Positions 1-7,980 of a stretch of 64,000 bases of DNA are shown here, one piece after another (the first letter of the stretch is position 1; every line of letters starts with the position of its first letter). The notes under the pieces are model-generated. The model was not told the origin of the DNA. It made no database searches and saw only the letters and a list, made by a program, of their open reading frames with translations. Source of the stretch: RGIG2000 sp045612665. GTDB taxonomy: Bacteria; Bacillota; Clostridia; Oscillospirales; CAG-272. A program made the position numbers and the translations under genes. Location of the stretch: the NCBI GenBank assembly GCA_045612665.1, contig JAZKZO010000052.1:12052-76051 (forward strand). The letters are read 5' to 3'.

Positions 1-5
1 AGGTA

Positions 6-35
6 ATTGTACCACACGGGCTTGGCAATTGTCAA
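6..35 (-). promoter_or_regulatory. Leftward sigma-A promoter leading out of the window
   Basis: On the minus strand TTGACA (30-35) and TACAAT (6-11) are separated by 18 bp. The promoter would drive a gene lying left of position 1. A near-perfect palindrome (21-36, arms CTTG-CAATTG-CAAG with one mismatched pair) overlaps the -35 box and could be an operator. The driven gene is not visible. Confidence 0.6.
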
Positions 36-404
36 GCATTATATTTATATATAAAAAAACACGGCGCGTTTTAAGAAATAAGCGCTTAGGCGCATTTTTC
101 CTTATTATTAACTTTTTGTAAATTTTTTGAAGAAAATTTTTATTTCTAAAAAAGAGGAAAATTTCCTCTTGCCAAGCCATTTTCGACATTTTTTGCGCAA
201 CAAATTGTGAACAAATTGTGAACAAATTTCAAAAATTTGTTTTGTAAGTATTGCACAAAATTACAGGTCTATTTTTAGGCATATGTTACAACGCAACAAA
301 CTTTTTTGGGCTATTTTTCGCATTTTGCAATTTTTTGGTAATTTTTGCCGTATTTTGCCTTTATTTCATCATTAAAAAAATCGACAGTTTTTTCCTGTTA
401 AGTA
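36..404. other. AT-rich intergenic region, no gene seen
   Basis: No open frame here has a ribosome-binding site or protein-like composition; the one 61-codon frame (251-436) is Phe-rich AT background. The region holds a 9-bp palindrome (152-170, AAGAGGAAA and its complement) and a cluster of short repeats at 200-240, listed separately. Confidence 0.6.
200..240. repeat. Tandem ACAAATTGTGA repeats plus inverted repeat
   Basis: ACAAATTGTGA occurs at 200-210 and 211-221. It runs into an inverted repeat, ACAAATTT (222-229) and AAATTTGT (233-240). The cluster lies about 165 bp upstream of the glucokinase promoter. It may be protein-binding sites or AT-rich low complexity; the sequence does not decide. 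Confidence 0.45.
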
Positions 405-433
405 TTGACTTTAGGGGCGTAATCTTATATAAT
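405..433 (+). promoter_or_regulatory. Sigma-A promoter of the ROK kinase gene
   Basis: TTGACT (405-410), a 17-bp spacer and TATAAT (428-433) lie 30 bp before the start codon at 464. The match to consensus is strong and the spacing ideal. Confidence 0.75.
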
Positions 434-463
434 TGACTTATAAACTATCAAGGAGAACTCACA

Positions 464-1426
464 ATGTATTATTTAGGTATTGACCTCGGCGGAACAAACA
501 TCGCCGCAGGTATTGTAGATGAAAACAGTAAAATTCTATTGAAGGGCTCTGTGCCAACTATGGCAAACAGAGACGGCAAGCTTATCATTAAGGATATGGC
601 TGAGCTTTGCAAGAAGCTCGTTTCCGATATGGGCTTGACAATTGATGATATCGAGTATGCAGGTATTGCAACTCCCGGTACTGCCAACTCCGACACAGGT
701 GTTGTTGAGTACGCAAACAATCTCCCCTTTGTAAACTTCCCTATTGCCGACCTTTTGAAGGAATATCTCGGTGTTAAGAAGGTTTACATAGAAAACGATG
801 CTAATGCTGCTGCAAAGGCTGAGGCTGTTGCAGGTGCTGCCAAGGGTGCAAAGTATTCAGTTATGATTACTCTCGGTACAGGTCTTGGTGGCGGTATCGT
901 TCTTGACGGCAAGGTATATTCAGGCTTTAACCACGCAGGTGCTGAGCTTGGACACGTTGTTATCGAAAAGGACGGCAAGCCATGCTCATGTGGAAGAAAG
1001 GGCTGTTGGGAAGCATACAGCTCCGCGACAGGTCTTGTTAATATGACAAAGCAAAGACTTATCGAGGCAAGAGCTAACGGTGTTCACTCTCTTATCGACG
1101 ATATGATTGACTCGGATCTCAACAGAGTTAACGCTCGCGTTGCGTTCGCTGCTATGAAGCAAGGGGACGAGCTTGGCGCGAAGATTGTTGACGAGTATAT
1201 CGATTATCTTGCAAGCGGTATTGCAACAATGATTAACATTTTCCAACCAAACGTACTCTCCATCGGCGGTGGCGTTTGCAACGAAAAGGATTACCTTCTC
1301 GTTCCACTTAAGGAAAAGGTATTCAAGGAAACATATTCAAGAGATCCTGCAAAGCAGACACAAATCAAGATTGCTGAGCTCGGTAACGATGCGGGCATTG
1401 TTGGTGCAGCTTCACTCGGTCTTTAA
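464..1426 (+). CDS. glcK: ROK family glucokinase
   Basis: Cytoplasmic sugar kinase of the ROK family, expected to phosphorylate glucose (or a related hexose or amino sugar) with ATP as the entry step of glycolysis. The N-terminus carries the phosphate loop GIDLGGTN (about residues 5-12). A second phosphate loop, TLGTGLGGGIV, sits near 130. The zinc-binding ROK signature CSCGRKGCWE sits near 180. The length of 320 aa fits bacterial GlcK. The start at 464 follows AAGGAG with good spacing. The gene is monocistronic, between its own promoter and a strong terminator at 1439. Glucokinase is the usual assignment in Bacillota, but ROK specificity cannot be read reliably from motifs, so N-acetylmannosamine or fructose kinase remain possible. 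Confidence 0.85.
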   Translation: MYYLGIDLGGTNIAAGIVDENSKILLKGSVPTMANRDGKLIIKDMAELCKKLVSDMGLTIDDIEYAGIATPGTANSDTGVVEYANNLPFVNFPIADLLKEYLGVKKVYIENDANAAAKAEAVAGAAKGAKYSVMITLGTGLGGGIVLDGKVYSGFNHAGAELGHVVIEKDGKPCSCGRKGCWEAYSSATGLVNMTKQRLIEARANGVHSLIDDMIDSDLNRVNARVAFAAMKQGDELGAKIVDEYIDYLASGIATMINIFQPNVLSIGGGVCNEKDYLLVPLKEKVFKETYSRDPAKQTQIKIAELGNDAGIVGAASLGL

Positions 1427-1438
1427 TCAACGACTTAT

Positions 1439-1466
1439 AAAAGCGTGGCTCGCCCACGCTTTTGTT
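1439..1466 (+). terminator. Rho-independent terminator after glcK
   Basis: A perfect 10-bp stem (1439-1448 with 1454-1463, AAAAGCGTGG and complement) with a 5-nt loop and T-rich tail. It ends 26 bp before the recG start, so recG must use its own promoter or readthrough. An upstream ATG at 1445 in the recG frame lies inside this hairpin and was rejected as a start. Confidence 0.8.
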
Positions 1467-1492
1467 CTATAAAATTGAAAGGGGGTAACAAA

Positions 1493-3661
1493 ATGACGCT
1501 TGATATGCCTATTGGCAAGCTATACGGAGTAGGTCCAAAATATGAAAAGCATTTTGCGATGGGCGGTCTATACACCGTTGAGGATTTGCTTTACTATTTT
1601 CCAAGAGCCTATCAAAACCGTGCCGACATTTGCTCTCTTGCAAGCGCGAGCTTTGACAGCGCCCCGCACGCATATATTTTGACTGTTGCCTCCGACGTCA
1701 AGGTTGCCATGATTCGTCGAGGAATGAACATTTTGAAGTTCAAGGCATTTGACGAGAGTGGAACGGTTGAGATAACCTACTTCAATCAAAATTATCTAAA
1801 GGAAGTGTTTAAAAAGGGTGCTACCTTTAGATTTTGGGGCAAGGTTACAAAGGAAAAGCGCACCCTGTGTATGAATTCGCCATCATACGAGGCATATACA
1901 GAAGCAAGACCGCTTGACCCGTTCGTTTCGGTTTATCCTCTCTTTTCGGGAATGAACCAAAAGTATCTTTCAAGGCTTATCGGCTCGATTTGTGATGAAA
2001 TTCAGCTTATTGTCAAGGACCATTTGCCTGAAAAAATCCGTCTTGAAAACGGGCTTTGCACGCTCGCTTATGCCCTTAAAAATATTCACTTCCCCGAAAG
2101 CAACGATGCCCTTGAAAGAGCGATGCGCCGTCTCACCTTTGACGAGCTTTTCTTGTTCGCGCTTTCAGCCTCGCAAATAAAGACGGTTTCTTATGCAAAG
2201 CTTGCGCCCAAGATGAAAGAGGTTGATTTATCGCCTCTGCTCTCGCAAATGCCATATGAGCTAACCGATGCGCAAAAGCGCACGATTTCCGAAATTCAAG
2301 GGGATATGTGTGCGAATTTCGCTTCTTCTAGCTCAAATTCGGACAAATATATTCCGCTAGAATTCACGATAAAGCCAATGAACCGAATTATAGTTGGCGA
2401 CGTTGGTAGCGGCAAGACAATTTGTGCTGCTTCATCTGCGTTTATCGCGTGTAAAAACGGATATCAATGCGCGCTTATGGTGCCAACCGAAATTCTTGCC
2501 TTTCAGCATTTTGAGGATTTGAAGCCTCTATTCGAAAATGCAGGTATTTCCTGCGAGCTTTTGACGGGCTCAACCCCTGCAAGGGCTAAAAAAGAGATAC
2601 TCTCCCGACTAAAAAGTGGTGAAACCTCGTTTGTAATAGGCACTCACGCACTAATTCAAGAGAGTGTTGAATTCAAAAATTTGGGACTCGTTATAACCGA
2701 CGAGCAACACAGATTTGGCGTTATGCAAAGGGCAAGGCTTGCCGAAAAAAGCAAGAGCGCGCACGTGCTCGTAATGAGCGCTACTCCTATCCCCCGTACT
2801 CTCTCGCTTATGATTTACGGAGACCTTGATATTTCGCTCATCGACGAGATGCCAAGGGGACGTCAACGTGTTGACACATTCGTTGTTGACGAGGGCTATC
2901 GCACACGTCTTAACGGCTTTATAAGAAAGCAGGTTGAGGGTGGAAATCAGGTTTACGTGGTTTGTCCAAGTGTTGAGGAAAAGAAGGACGACATTCTTGA
3001 AAGTGCCGATTTCAATCCGTTTATTATCAATTTTAAAGACACTCCCCCCCTTAAAGCGACAGTTGACTACGCAAAGGAGCTTTCCGAAAACGTATTCCCT
3101 GACCTAAACGTAGGCTTCCTTCACGGAAAGATGAAGGCTAAGGAAAAGGACGCGATTATGATGGACTTTGCTAACAGGAAAATTGACATTCTTGTGTCAA
3201 CTACGGTTATCGAGGTCGGTGTAAACGTTCCGAATGCGACTCTTATGGTGGTCGAAAATGCCGAGCGCTTCGGTCTTTCACAGCTTCATCAGCTAAGAGG
3301 TCGTGTCGGTCGTGGCAAGGACAAGTCGTATTGTATTCTCGTTTCTAATTCAAGAAGCGACGCAAGCCGTGAGCGCCTTGAAATAATGCGCACAACCTAT
3401 GACGGCTATACAATTGCCGAGCGCGACCTTAAAATGAGAGGACCTGGCGATTTCTTTTCTAACAGCTCGGGAATTCGACAGTCGGGCGAGGTAAGCTTTA
3501 ATATCGCAAAATCTTGCTCCGACGAGGCACTTCTCCACTCCGCATTTGAAAGCGCAAGAGCGGTTTTAAAGGACGATAAATCCCTCTCGAAAGCCGAAAA
3601 CGCACCTCTGCTTGCCAAGGTTGAAAAAATTTGCAACGTTACCGCAAAAACTATAAATTAA
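1493..3661 (+). CDS. recG: ATP-dependent DNA helicase RecG
   Basis: Superfamily 2 helicase that remodels stalled replication forks and Holliday junctions. The N-terminal wedge/OB part covers roughly residues 1-250. Helicase motifs follow: Walker A VGDVGSGKT, the DEQH box (ITDEQHRFG), MSATPIPRTL, and motif VI QLRGRVGRG. The start at 1493 (MTLDMPIGKLYGVGPKYE) is preceded by GGGGG; an in-frame ATG 48 bp upstream lies in the glcK terminator. The protein is 722 aa, slightly above the common length, with the excess spread through the middle. In many Bacillota recG follows fakA-type genes; here it follows a sugar kinase. Confidence 0.95.
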   Translation: MTLDMPIGKLYGVGPKYEKHFAMGGLYTVEDLLYYFPRAYQNRADICSLASASFDSAPHAYILTVASDVKVAMIRRGMNILKFKAFDESGTVEITYFNQNYLKEVFKKGATFRFWGKVTKEKRTLCMNSPSYEAYTEARPLDPFVSVYPLFSGMNQKYLSRLIGSICDEIQLIVKDHLPEKIRLENGLCTLAYALKNIHFPESNDALERAMRRLTFDELFLFALSASQIKTVSYAKLAPKMKEVDLSPLLSQMPYELTDAQKRTISEIQGDMCANFASSSSNSDKYIPLEFTIKPMNRIIVGDVGSGKTICAASSAFIACKNGYQCALMVPTEILAFQHFEDLKPLFENAGISCELLTGSTPARAKKEILSRLKSGETSFVIGTHALIQESVEFKNLGLVITDEQHRFGVMQRARLAEKSKSAHVLVMSATPIPRTLSLMIYGDLDISLIDEMPRGRQRVDTFVVDEGYRTRLNGFIRKQVEGGNQVYVVCPSVEEKKDDILESADFNPFIINFKDTPPLKATVDYAKELSENVFPDLNVGFLHGKMKAKEKDAIMMDFANRKIDILVSTTVIEVGVNVPNATLMVVENAERFGLSQLHQLRGRVGRGKDKSYCILVSNSRSDASRERLEIMRTTYDGYTIAERDLKMRGPGDFFSNSSGIRQSGEVSFNIAKSCSDEALLHSAFESARAVLKDDKSLSKAENAPLLAKVEKICNVTAKTIN

Positions 3662-3662
3662 C

Positions 3663-3694
3663 CGTACTTTTTCTTTAGGAGAAGAAAAAGTACG
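3663..3694. repeat. 13-bp perfect palindrome, probable repeat element
   Basis: CGTACTTTTTCTT (3663-3675) and its exact complement (3682-3694) flank a 6-nt loop, starting 2 bases after the recG stop. No T-run follows the second arm on the + strand, so it is a poor terminator on its own. It resembles a short intergenic palindromic repeat. Confidence 0.5.
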
Positions 3695-3723
3695 CAAAAA
3701 GAAACCAAAATTATAAACAGCAA

Positions 3724-3756
3724 AAAACCGACTCACTTGAGTCGGTTTTGTTTTTT
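3724..3756. terminator. Bidirectional terminator between recG and the DUF1846 gene
   Basis: Stem AAAACCGACT (3724-3733) pairs with AGTCGGTTTT (3740-3749), with A- and T-runs on both sides, so it can stop transcription from recG (+) and from the convergent minus-strand genes. Confidence 0.8.
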
Positions 3757-3764
3757 ATTTGGTT

Positions 3765-3975
3765 CGCCGCTATCAACGACCGAGGCATTTTAGACATTTA
3801 GAGCAAGCTAGTAACGACGCATAGCGAAGCTATCAACGACTGAAAGCATTTCGGGCGTTCAGAGCAAGAAATTCTAGGCGCGACGATGCCCGAGGGCGAT
3901 GGTGTACTTGCGTACATCGAGGTCGAGGGCAAGGAAGCAACAACGAAGTTCGCCGCCATCAACGACCGAAATTAG
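3765..3975. repeat. Intergenic repeat block with three related units
   Basis: A unit beginning GCTATCAACGAC and ending AGAGCAAG occurs at 3769-3807 and, diverged, at 3829-3867. A third partial copy of its start (GCCATCAACGACCGAAA) lies at 3955-3971. Between copies two and three the + strand is open from ATG 3886 to TAG 3975 (29 codons, GC-rich, unlike neighbouring intergenic DNA). The block runs right up to and over the stop codon of the minus-strand DUF1846 gene. No ribosome-binding site precedes the short frame. Best read as a dispersed intergenic repeat rather than a gene. Confidence 0.6.
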
Positions 3976-5459
3976 CCGTGGTACAATTTCTTAGTCTGAT
4001 ACACCGGCTCGCAGGTTAGGTTTACACCGAGCTTGCGGAACGTGCCAACGTCAACGGGTGAAAGAATTACGCTTGAGTGGAGCTCGGCATTTTTGAGAAG
4101 CGCCAAGGTTTCCATTGCTTTTTTTGCTTCTGCGCTTGTTGCAGCGGTAATTGCCAAGGCGATAAGCACCTCGTCGGTGTGAAGTCTTGGGTTGTGTCCA
4201 CCGAGGTTTTCAACCTTCAATTTTTGAACAGGGCCTAAGACGTCGGGAGAGATAATATCCTTATCGTCGTCAATTCCTGCAAGAGCCTTAACTGCATTTA
4301 CAAGCACGGCACTTGATGCGCCAAGGAGTGCAGAGGTCTTTCCTGTTACAATTCTTCCGTCGCAAAGCTGAATTGCAGCGGCAGGAGCGCCTGTTGCCTG
4401 TGCCTTATCAAGAGCTGCCTTGATACACGGTCTTTCGCCTGCAATATCAATACCACCATTTTTCATAATGAGCTTGATTTTATTGATTTCAGTTTCGCAA
4501 TTGTTGCCCTTTCTTTGGTTGCAAAGAGCACTATAGTATCTTCTTATAATCTCGCGTCTTGAAGCATCTCTTACCGCCTCATCGTCAAAAATACAGTTTC
4601 CTGCCATATTTACACCCATATCCGTTGGGGATTTATAAGGGCATTCGCCAAGAATTCCCTCATACATAGCGCGCAAAACAGGGAAAATTTCAACGTCGCG
4701 ATTGTAGTTAACAGTAGTTTCTCCGTATGCCTGAAGGTGATACGGATCTATCATATTTATGTCGCTTAGGTCGGCAGTTGCAGCCTCATAAGCCTCGTTT
4801 ACAGGGTGGTCAAGAGGAATATTCCAAATTGGGAAGGTTTCGAATTTAGCATATCCCGACTTAATTCCGCGCTTATATTCGTGATAAATTTGGGAAAGAC
4901 AGGTAGCCATTTTTCCACTTCCAGGACCTGGAGCGGTAACAACAACGAGTGAACGAGTGGTTTCTATGTATTCGTTTTTGCCATATCCCTCGTCGCTTAC
5001 TACCTTTTCAATGTCATATGGATAGTTTTCGATTTGGAAATGCTTATAAACCTTTATTCCAAGCGCCTCAAGCTTCGCCTTGAACGCCTCAACAACGCTT
5101 GACTTTTGATATCTTGTAAGCACAACGCTTCCAACGTAAAGACCGAAGCCACGGAATGCGTCAATTAAGCGAAGTACGTCAAGGTCATAGGTAATTCCGA
5201 GGTCGCCTCTTACCTTGTTTTTCTCAATGTCGGTTGAGTTAATGGCGATAATAACCTCTGCCTCGTCCTTAAGCTCAGCAAGCATTCTTATCTTACTGTC
5301 GGGAGCAAATCCAGGTAAAACTCTTGATGCGTGGTGGTCGTCAAAAAGCTTGCCACCGAATTCGAGGTAAAGCTTACCACCGAACTGTGCAATTCTCTGC
5401 TTTATTTTTTCGGATTGTAATTTTAGATATTTTTCGTTGTCGAATCCTATTTTGTACAT
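3972..5459 (-). CDS. DUF1846 (UPF0371) family protein
   Basis: A 495-aa cytoplasmic protein recognised as the DUF1846 family by its start (MYKIGFDNEKYLKLQSEKI), the FGGKLFDDHHASRVLPGF segment near residue 30, the VVTAPGPGSGKMATCLSQ segment near 175 and the GGHNPRLHTDEVLIALA segment near 418. No biochemical function is established that I can rely on. The glycine-rich VTAPGPGSGKMATC segment resembles a nucleotide-binding loop, which is inference only. It lies 24 bp downstream of the pyrophosphate-type phosphofructokinase gene and is almost certainly co-transcribed with it, hinting at a carbon- or nucleotide-metabolism role. Confidence 0.85.
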   Translation of the reverse strand: MYKIGFDNEKYLKLQSEKIKQRIAQFGGKLYLEFGGKLFDDHHASRVLPGFAPDSKIRMLAELKDEAEVIIAINSTDIEKNKVRGDLGITYDLDVLRLIDAFRGFGLYVGSVVLTRYQKSSVVEAFKAKLEALGIKVYKHFQIENYPYDIEKVVSDEGYGKNEYIETTRSLVVVTAPGPGSGKMATCLSQIYHEYKRGIKSGYAKFETFPIWNIPLDHPVNEAYEAATADLSDINMIDPYHLQAYGETTVNYNRDVEIFPVLRAMYEGILGECPYKSPTDMGVNMAGNCIFDDEAVRDASRREIIRRYYSALCNQRKGNNCETEINKIKLIMKNGGIDIAGERPCIKAALDKAQATGAPAAAIQLCDGRIVTGKTSALLGASSAVLVNAVKALAGIDDDKDIISPDVLGPVQKLKVENLGGHNPRLHTDEVLIALAITAATSAEAKKAMETLALLKNAELHSSVILSPVDVGTFRKLGVNLTCEPVYQTKKLYHG

Positions 5460-5483
5460 AACCGTATCCTTTAAATTAGTGAT

Positions 5484-6695
5484 TTATTTTATGATAATTT
5501 GATGTGGCAATCCGTTTTTGAATTCAGGAAAGCGCTCTCCCTGTATCAACGGAAGAACGTATTTTACGCATTCCTTTGTTGCCGAGCATTCATCCTCACC
5601 GATAAAGCTATCGGGGACAAATTTAACCTTGTTTGCAACGTCGCACGCATTAGCGTACGAAATCTCTATTTTATAATCTCCGTGGGCACGCACGAACACG
5701 GGAACTGTTCCGTTTTCGCCATCAAGTGCGAGCTTAACTGCCTCTTTACCGATTAAAATGCTTTCCTCAATGTCGGTTTTTGACGAGAGGTGAGATGCGC
5801 ATCTTTGAGGCACATTTAGCTCAATTGCGCGAGTTTTACAGCCGAGCCTGCCCTTTACAAGGCTTGCAAGTGCTATTGCCGAGCCACAAAGCTGACGGTT
5901 TCCAAACGCATCAACCGAGTTGTTATGGCAAACGTATTCACCGTCGGAATAGCGAATTCCCTCGCTTATTGCAACTACGACGTCGTTGTGGTCGCCAAGC
6001 ACGCGCTCAACGTCGGAAATAAACTTATCGTTATCAAAGGCGCGCTCAGGAAAATAAATTAAGTCAACGCCCTTTCCATCAAGCGCGCAAAGGGATGCCG
6101 AGGCTGTAAGCCAACCGCTATCTCTACCCATAATTTCAACAATAGTAACCGCCCTTTGCGTATAAACGGCACAGTCGCGAATTATCTCCTTTAAGGTAGT
6201 GGCAATATATTTACATGCCGAGCCATAGCCCGGTGTATGATCCGTTATAACAAGGTCATTGTCAATCGTCTTTGGCACTCCGACAACCACGATATCAAGC
6301 GAATTTTTCGCAACATATTGCGAAAGCTTATCAACCGTATCCATCGAATCGTTACCACCGATATAGAAAAAGTAACGGATGTTGTGCTTTTTTAGCACAC
6401 TGACGATTTTCTCGTATCTAGACTCATCAGTGCCAAGCGACGGTAGACACAAGCGACAAGTGCCGAGGGCGCTGGCGGGTGTTAGCTCAAGCGCTTCAAG
6501 ATCTCTTTCGTCCTCAAAAAAAGAAAAAAGGTCGACAATATCATCCCTTAAAAGCCCCTCTATGCCGTTTTTCATACCGTAGAGGCGATTTATTTTTCCA
6601 CTTTCAAGGCAAGCCCTGATAACTCCGGAAAGAGTTGCGTTTATTGCACAGGTTGGGCCACCTGACTGACCAACGATAGCATTAAATTCACTCAT
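5484..6695 (-). CDS. pfp: Phosphofructokinase, pyrophosphate-dependent type
   Basis: Phosphorylates fructose 6-phosphate, predicted to use pyrophosphate rather than ATP, in a reversible glycolytic step. Two diagnostic sites support this. The phosphate loop reads GGND (residues 113-116), with Asp where ATP enzymes have Gly (GGDG). The catalytic loop reads PKTIDND (141-147), with Lys where ATP enzymes have Gly (PGTIDND). The N-terminal loop is GQSGGPT rather than TSGGDAPG. MGRDSGW and SEGIRY are also present. The start at 6695 follows AAAGGAGAG; an upstream frame extension to 6728 lacks a binding site. The protein is 403 aa. It precedes the DUF1846 gene in a two-gene operon. An ATP-type paralogue is encoded at 28528-29598. 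Confidence 0.88.
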   Translation of the reverse strand: MSEFNAIVGQSGGPTCAINATLSGVIRACLESGKINRLYGMKNGIEGLLRDDIVDLFSFFEDERDLEALELTPASALGTCRLCLPSLGTDESRYEKIVSVLKKHNIRYFFYIGGNDSMDTVDKLSQYVAKNSLDIVVVGVPKTIDNDLVITDHTPGYGSACKYIATTLKEIIRDCAVYTQRAVTIVEIMGRDSGWLTASASLCALDGKGVDLIYFPERAFDNDKFISDVERVLGDHNDVVVAISEGIRYSDGEYVCHNNSVDAFGNRQLCGSAIALASLVKGRLGCKTRAIELNVPQRCASHLSSKTDIEESILIGKEAVKLALDGENGTVPVFVRAHGDYKIEISYANACDVANKVKFVPDSFIGEDECSATKECVKYVLPLIQGERFPEFKNGLPHQIIIK

Positions 6696-6728
6696 GGCTC
6701 TCTCCTTTGTTTTTATCAACATATACAT

Positions 6729-6757
6729 AGTATATCACAAGCGCGCGCAAAAGTAAA
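6729..6757 (-). promoter_or_regulatory. Probable promoter of the pfp-DUF1846 operon
   Basis: Minus-strand TATACT (6729-6734) has a TG one base upstream (extended -10) and a weak -35 TTTACT (6752-6757) 17 bp away. The spacer is an alternating GC run. Confidence 0.5.
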
Positions 6758-6796
6758 GGGCTGAATTTATTTTTTACATTTTTTTAATTTTAATTC

Positions 6797-6822
6797 AAAA
6801 ACGCCACACGAGGTGGCGTTTT
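6797..6822 (-). terminator. Terminator of the acyltransferase-like gene
   Basis: Stem AAACGCCAC (6799-6807) pairs with GTGGCGTTT (6813-6821) around a 5-nt loop. A-runs on the left give a T-tail on the minus strand, a few bases after the stop at 6824. Confidence 0.75.
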
Positions 6823-6823
6823 C

Positions 6824-7795
6824 TTATTTTATGTCTTCAAACACCTGTGCAGGTGCGTCATCAAGGCATTCGGGATGCTTAAAGCATGCTCTTATCACCT
6901 TGAGTGCCGATGCATAATAGAAGCCGTCGCAAATACGCTCATCAAGATTATAGGTTATCTCGGTAAAGCTATGCTTTGTAACGCTTCCGTCCTCGTTTAC
7001 CAAAAGCTCTCTTTGCTTTGAGCCAAAGGATATGAACGCGGGAACTGTACCGAAATCGTAAAGATGATGCACGATAGGCGGAATTCCGAGCGAGCCCATT
7101 GAGGTTATAAAAAGCGATGCGTGGAACGGGCTAAGCCTTGTCAAAAACTTGGGCAAAAGTCCGCAATAGTCAAGAAATCTCAAAAATCTGATTGTCCAAC
7201 GAAGCAAAAGCCCCGGAATAAAGTTAAGCGCCTTTGCGAGCTTATCAAACTTACTGTTTGGCTTTGCGCGATACTCCTCGATTTTGCCGTTCATAATTCT
7301 ATAAACGTCATCAGCGGTAGCCGATGGGTCGATTATAACCTTAACGACGGTATCGGGCGATTCAAGAGTCATTTCCTTCTTAACGACGAGGGAAATTTCA
7401 ATTTTCTTTCTTGTATAAATCTTTTGACCGCGAATAAAGCGATTAATAGCCGGTCTTTGAGAAACTGCACGCACGTATGCTGCAAGAATCACGTGCATAA
7501 GGTTAAAGCCAACAAGTCCCTCCGACTGCTTTTTCTTGATATACTCGTCAATCTTTGGCATACTGATTCTATCAAAAATAAAGTTTTGAGAGGTGTTTCT
7601 CGTTTCCATTATATAAGGGACAAGACGTTGCATAGGAGCAACTCCTCTTACCTTGCGTATCTTATCCTTTTCATAGAGCTTTTTTTCTTTCTTTTTAAGC
7701 TTAAGCTCTTCCTTTTTTTGTTTGTCAAGAGCCTTTTGCTCCTGCCTACTTAAAGGGCGTTGCTCTTCTGTCATTTCGTTCTTGTTTTCTATCAT
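6824..7795 (-). CDS. 2-oxoacid dehydrogenase acyltransferase (E2)-like protein, catalytic His absent
   Basis: The protein (323 aa) has a highly charged Lys/Glu-rich N-terminus (about residues 1-55). The rest resembles the catalytic domain of E2 acyltransferases and chloramphenicol acetyltransferase. The C-terminal fold motif, normally DHRxxDG with the catalytic His, here reads DERICDG (285-291), so the His is replaced by Glu. No lipoyl or peripheral-subunit-binding domain and no E1/E3 genes are nearby. The start at 7795 (ATG) has AAGGA 10 bp upstream; a TTG two codons earlier is too close to that site. Catalysis by the classical mechanism looks unlikely. It may be a binding protein or use another base. 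Monocistronic. Confidence 0.7.
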   Translation of the reverse strand: MIENKNEMTEEQRPLSRQEQKALDKQKKEELKLKKKEKKLYEKDKIRKVRGVAPMQRLVPYIMETRNTSQNFIFDRISMPKIDEYIKKKQSEGLVGFNLMHVILAAYVRAVSQRPAINRFIRGQKIYTRKKIEISLVVKKEMTLESPDTVVKVIIDPSATADDVYRIMNGKIEEYRAKPNSKFDKLAKALNFIPGLLLRWTIRFLRFLDYCGLLPKFLTRLSPFHASLFITSMGSLGIPPIVHHLYDFGTVPAFISFGSKQRELLVNEDGSVTKHSFTEITYNLDERICDGFYYASALKVIRACFKHPECLDDAPAQVFEDIK

Positions 7796-7920
7796 TTTCA
7801 AGTCGTCCTTTTTGGATTTTGTTGATAAATCAATTCATATTTTACCACAAACAAGTAAAAAAATAAATACCTTTTTGAAAAAAACTTCTTTTTTAGAGTC
7901 TAGATTTATTTTTCCAAAAG

Positions 7921-7949
7921 TTGATTTTTCATTTATTATGTGATAAAAT
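7921..7949 (+). promoter_or_regulatory. Promoter of the deo operon
   Basis: TTGATT (7921-7926), a 17-bp spacer ending TGTGA, and TAAAAT (7944-7949), 31 bp upstream of deoC. AGGAG precedes the start codon. No clear DeoR-type operator palindrome was seen. Confidence 0.75.
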
Positions 7950-7980
7950 ATAAATATAGAACACGCAAAAGGAGCTTTTT

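Noticed and set aside
152..170. Palindrome AAGAGGAAA-A-TTTCCTCTT as a terminator
   Set aside because: The T-run would only suit a minus-strand transcript, and no minus-strand gene lies to its right.
251..436. 61-codon + frame upstream of glcK
   Set aside because: No ribosome-binding site, Phe/Ile-rich composition of AT background, and it runs through the glcK promoter.
1445..1492. Extended start of recG
   Set aside because: The upstream ATG lies inside the glcK terminator hairpin; ATG 1493 has the binding site and the family N-terminus.
3886..3975. 29-codon + frame in the repeat block
   Set aside because: No binding site; better explained by an intergenic repeat, although it is open and GC-rich.
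7121..7753. 210-codon + frame opposite the E2-like gene
   Set aside because: Antisense shadow with no binding site; the minus-strand protein has family motifs.
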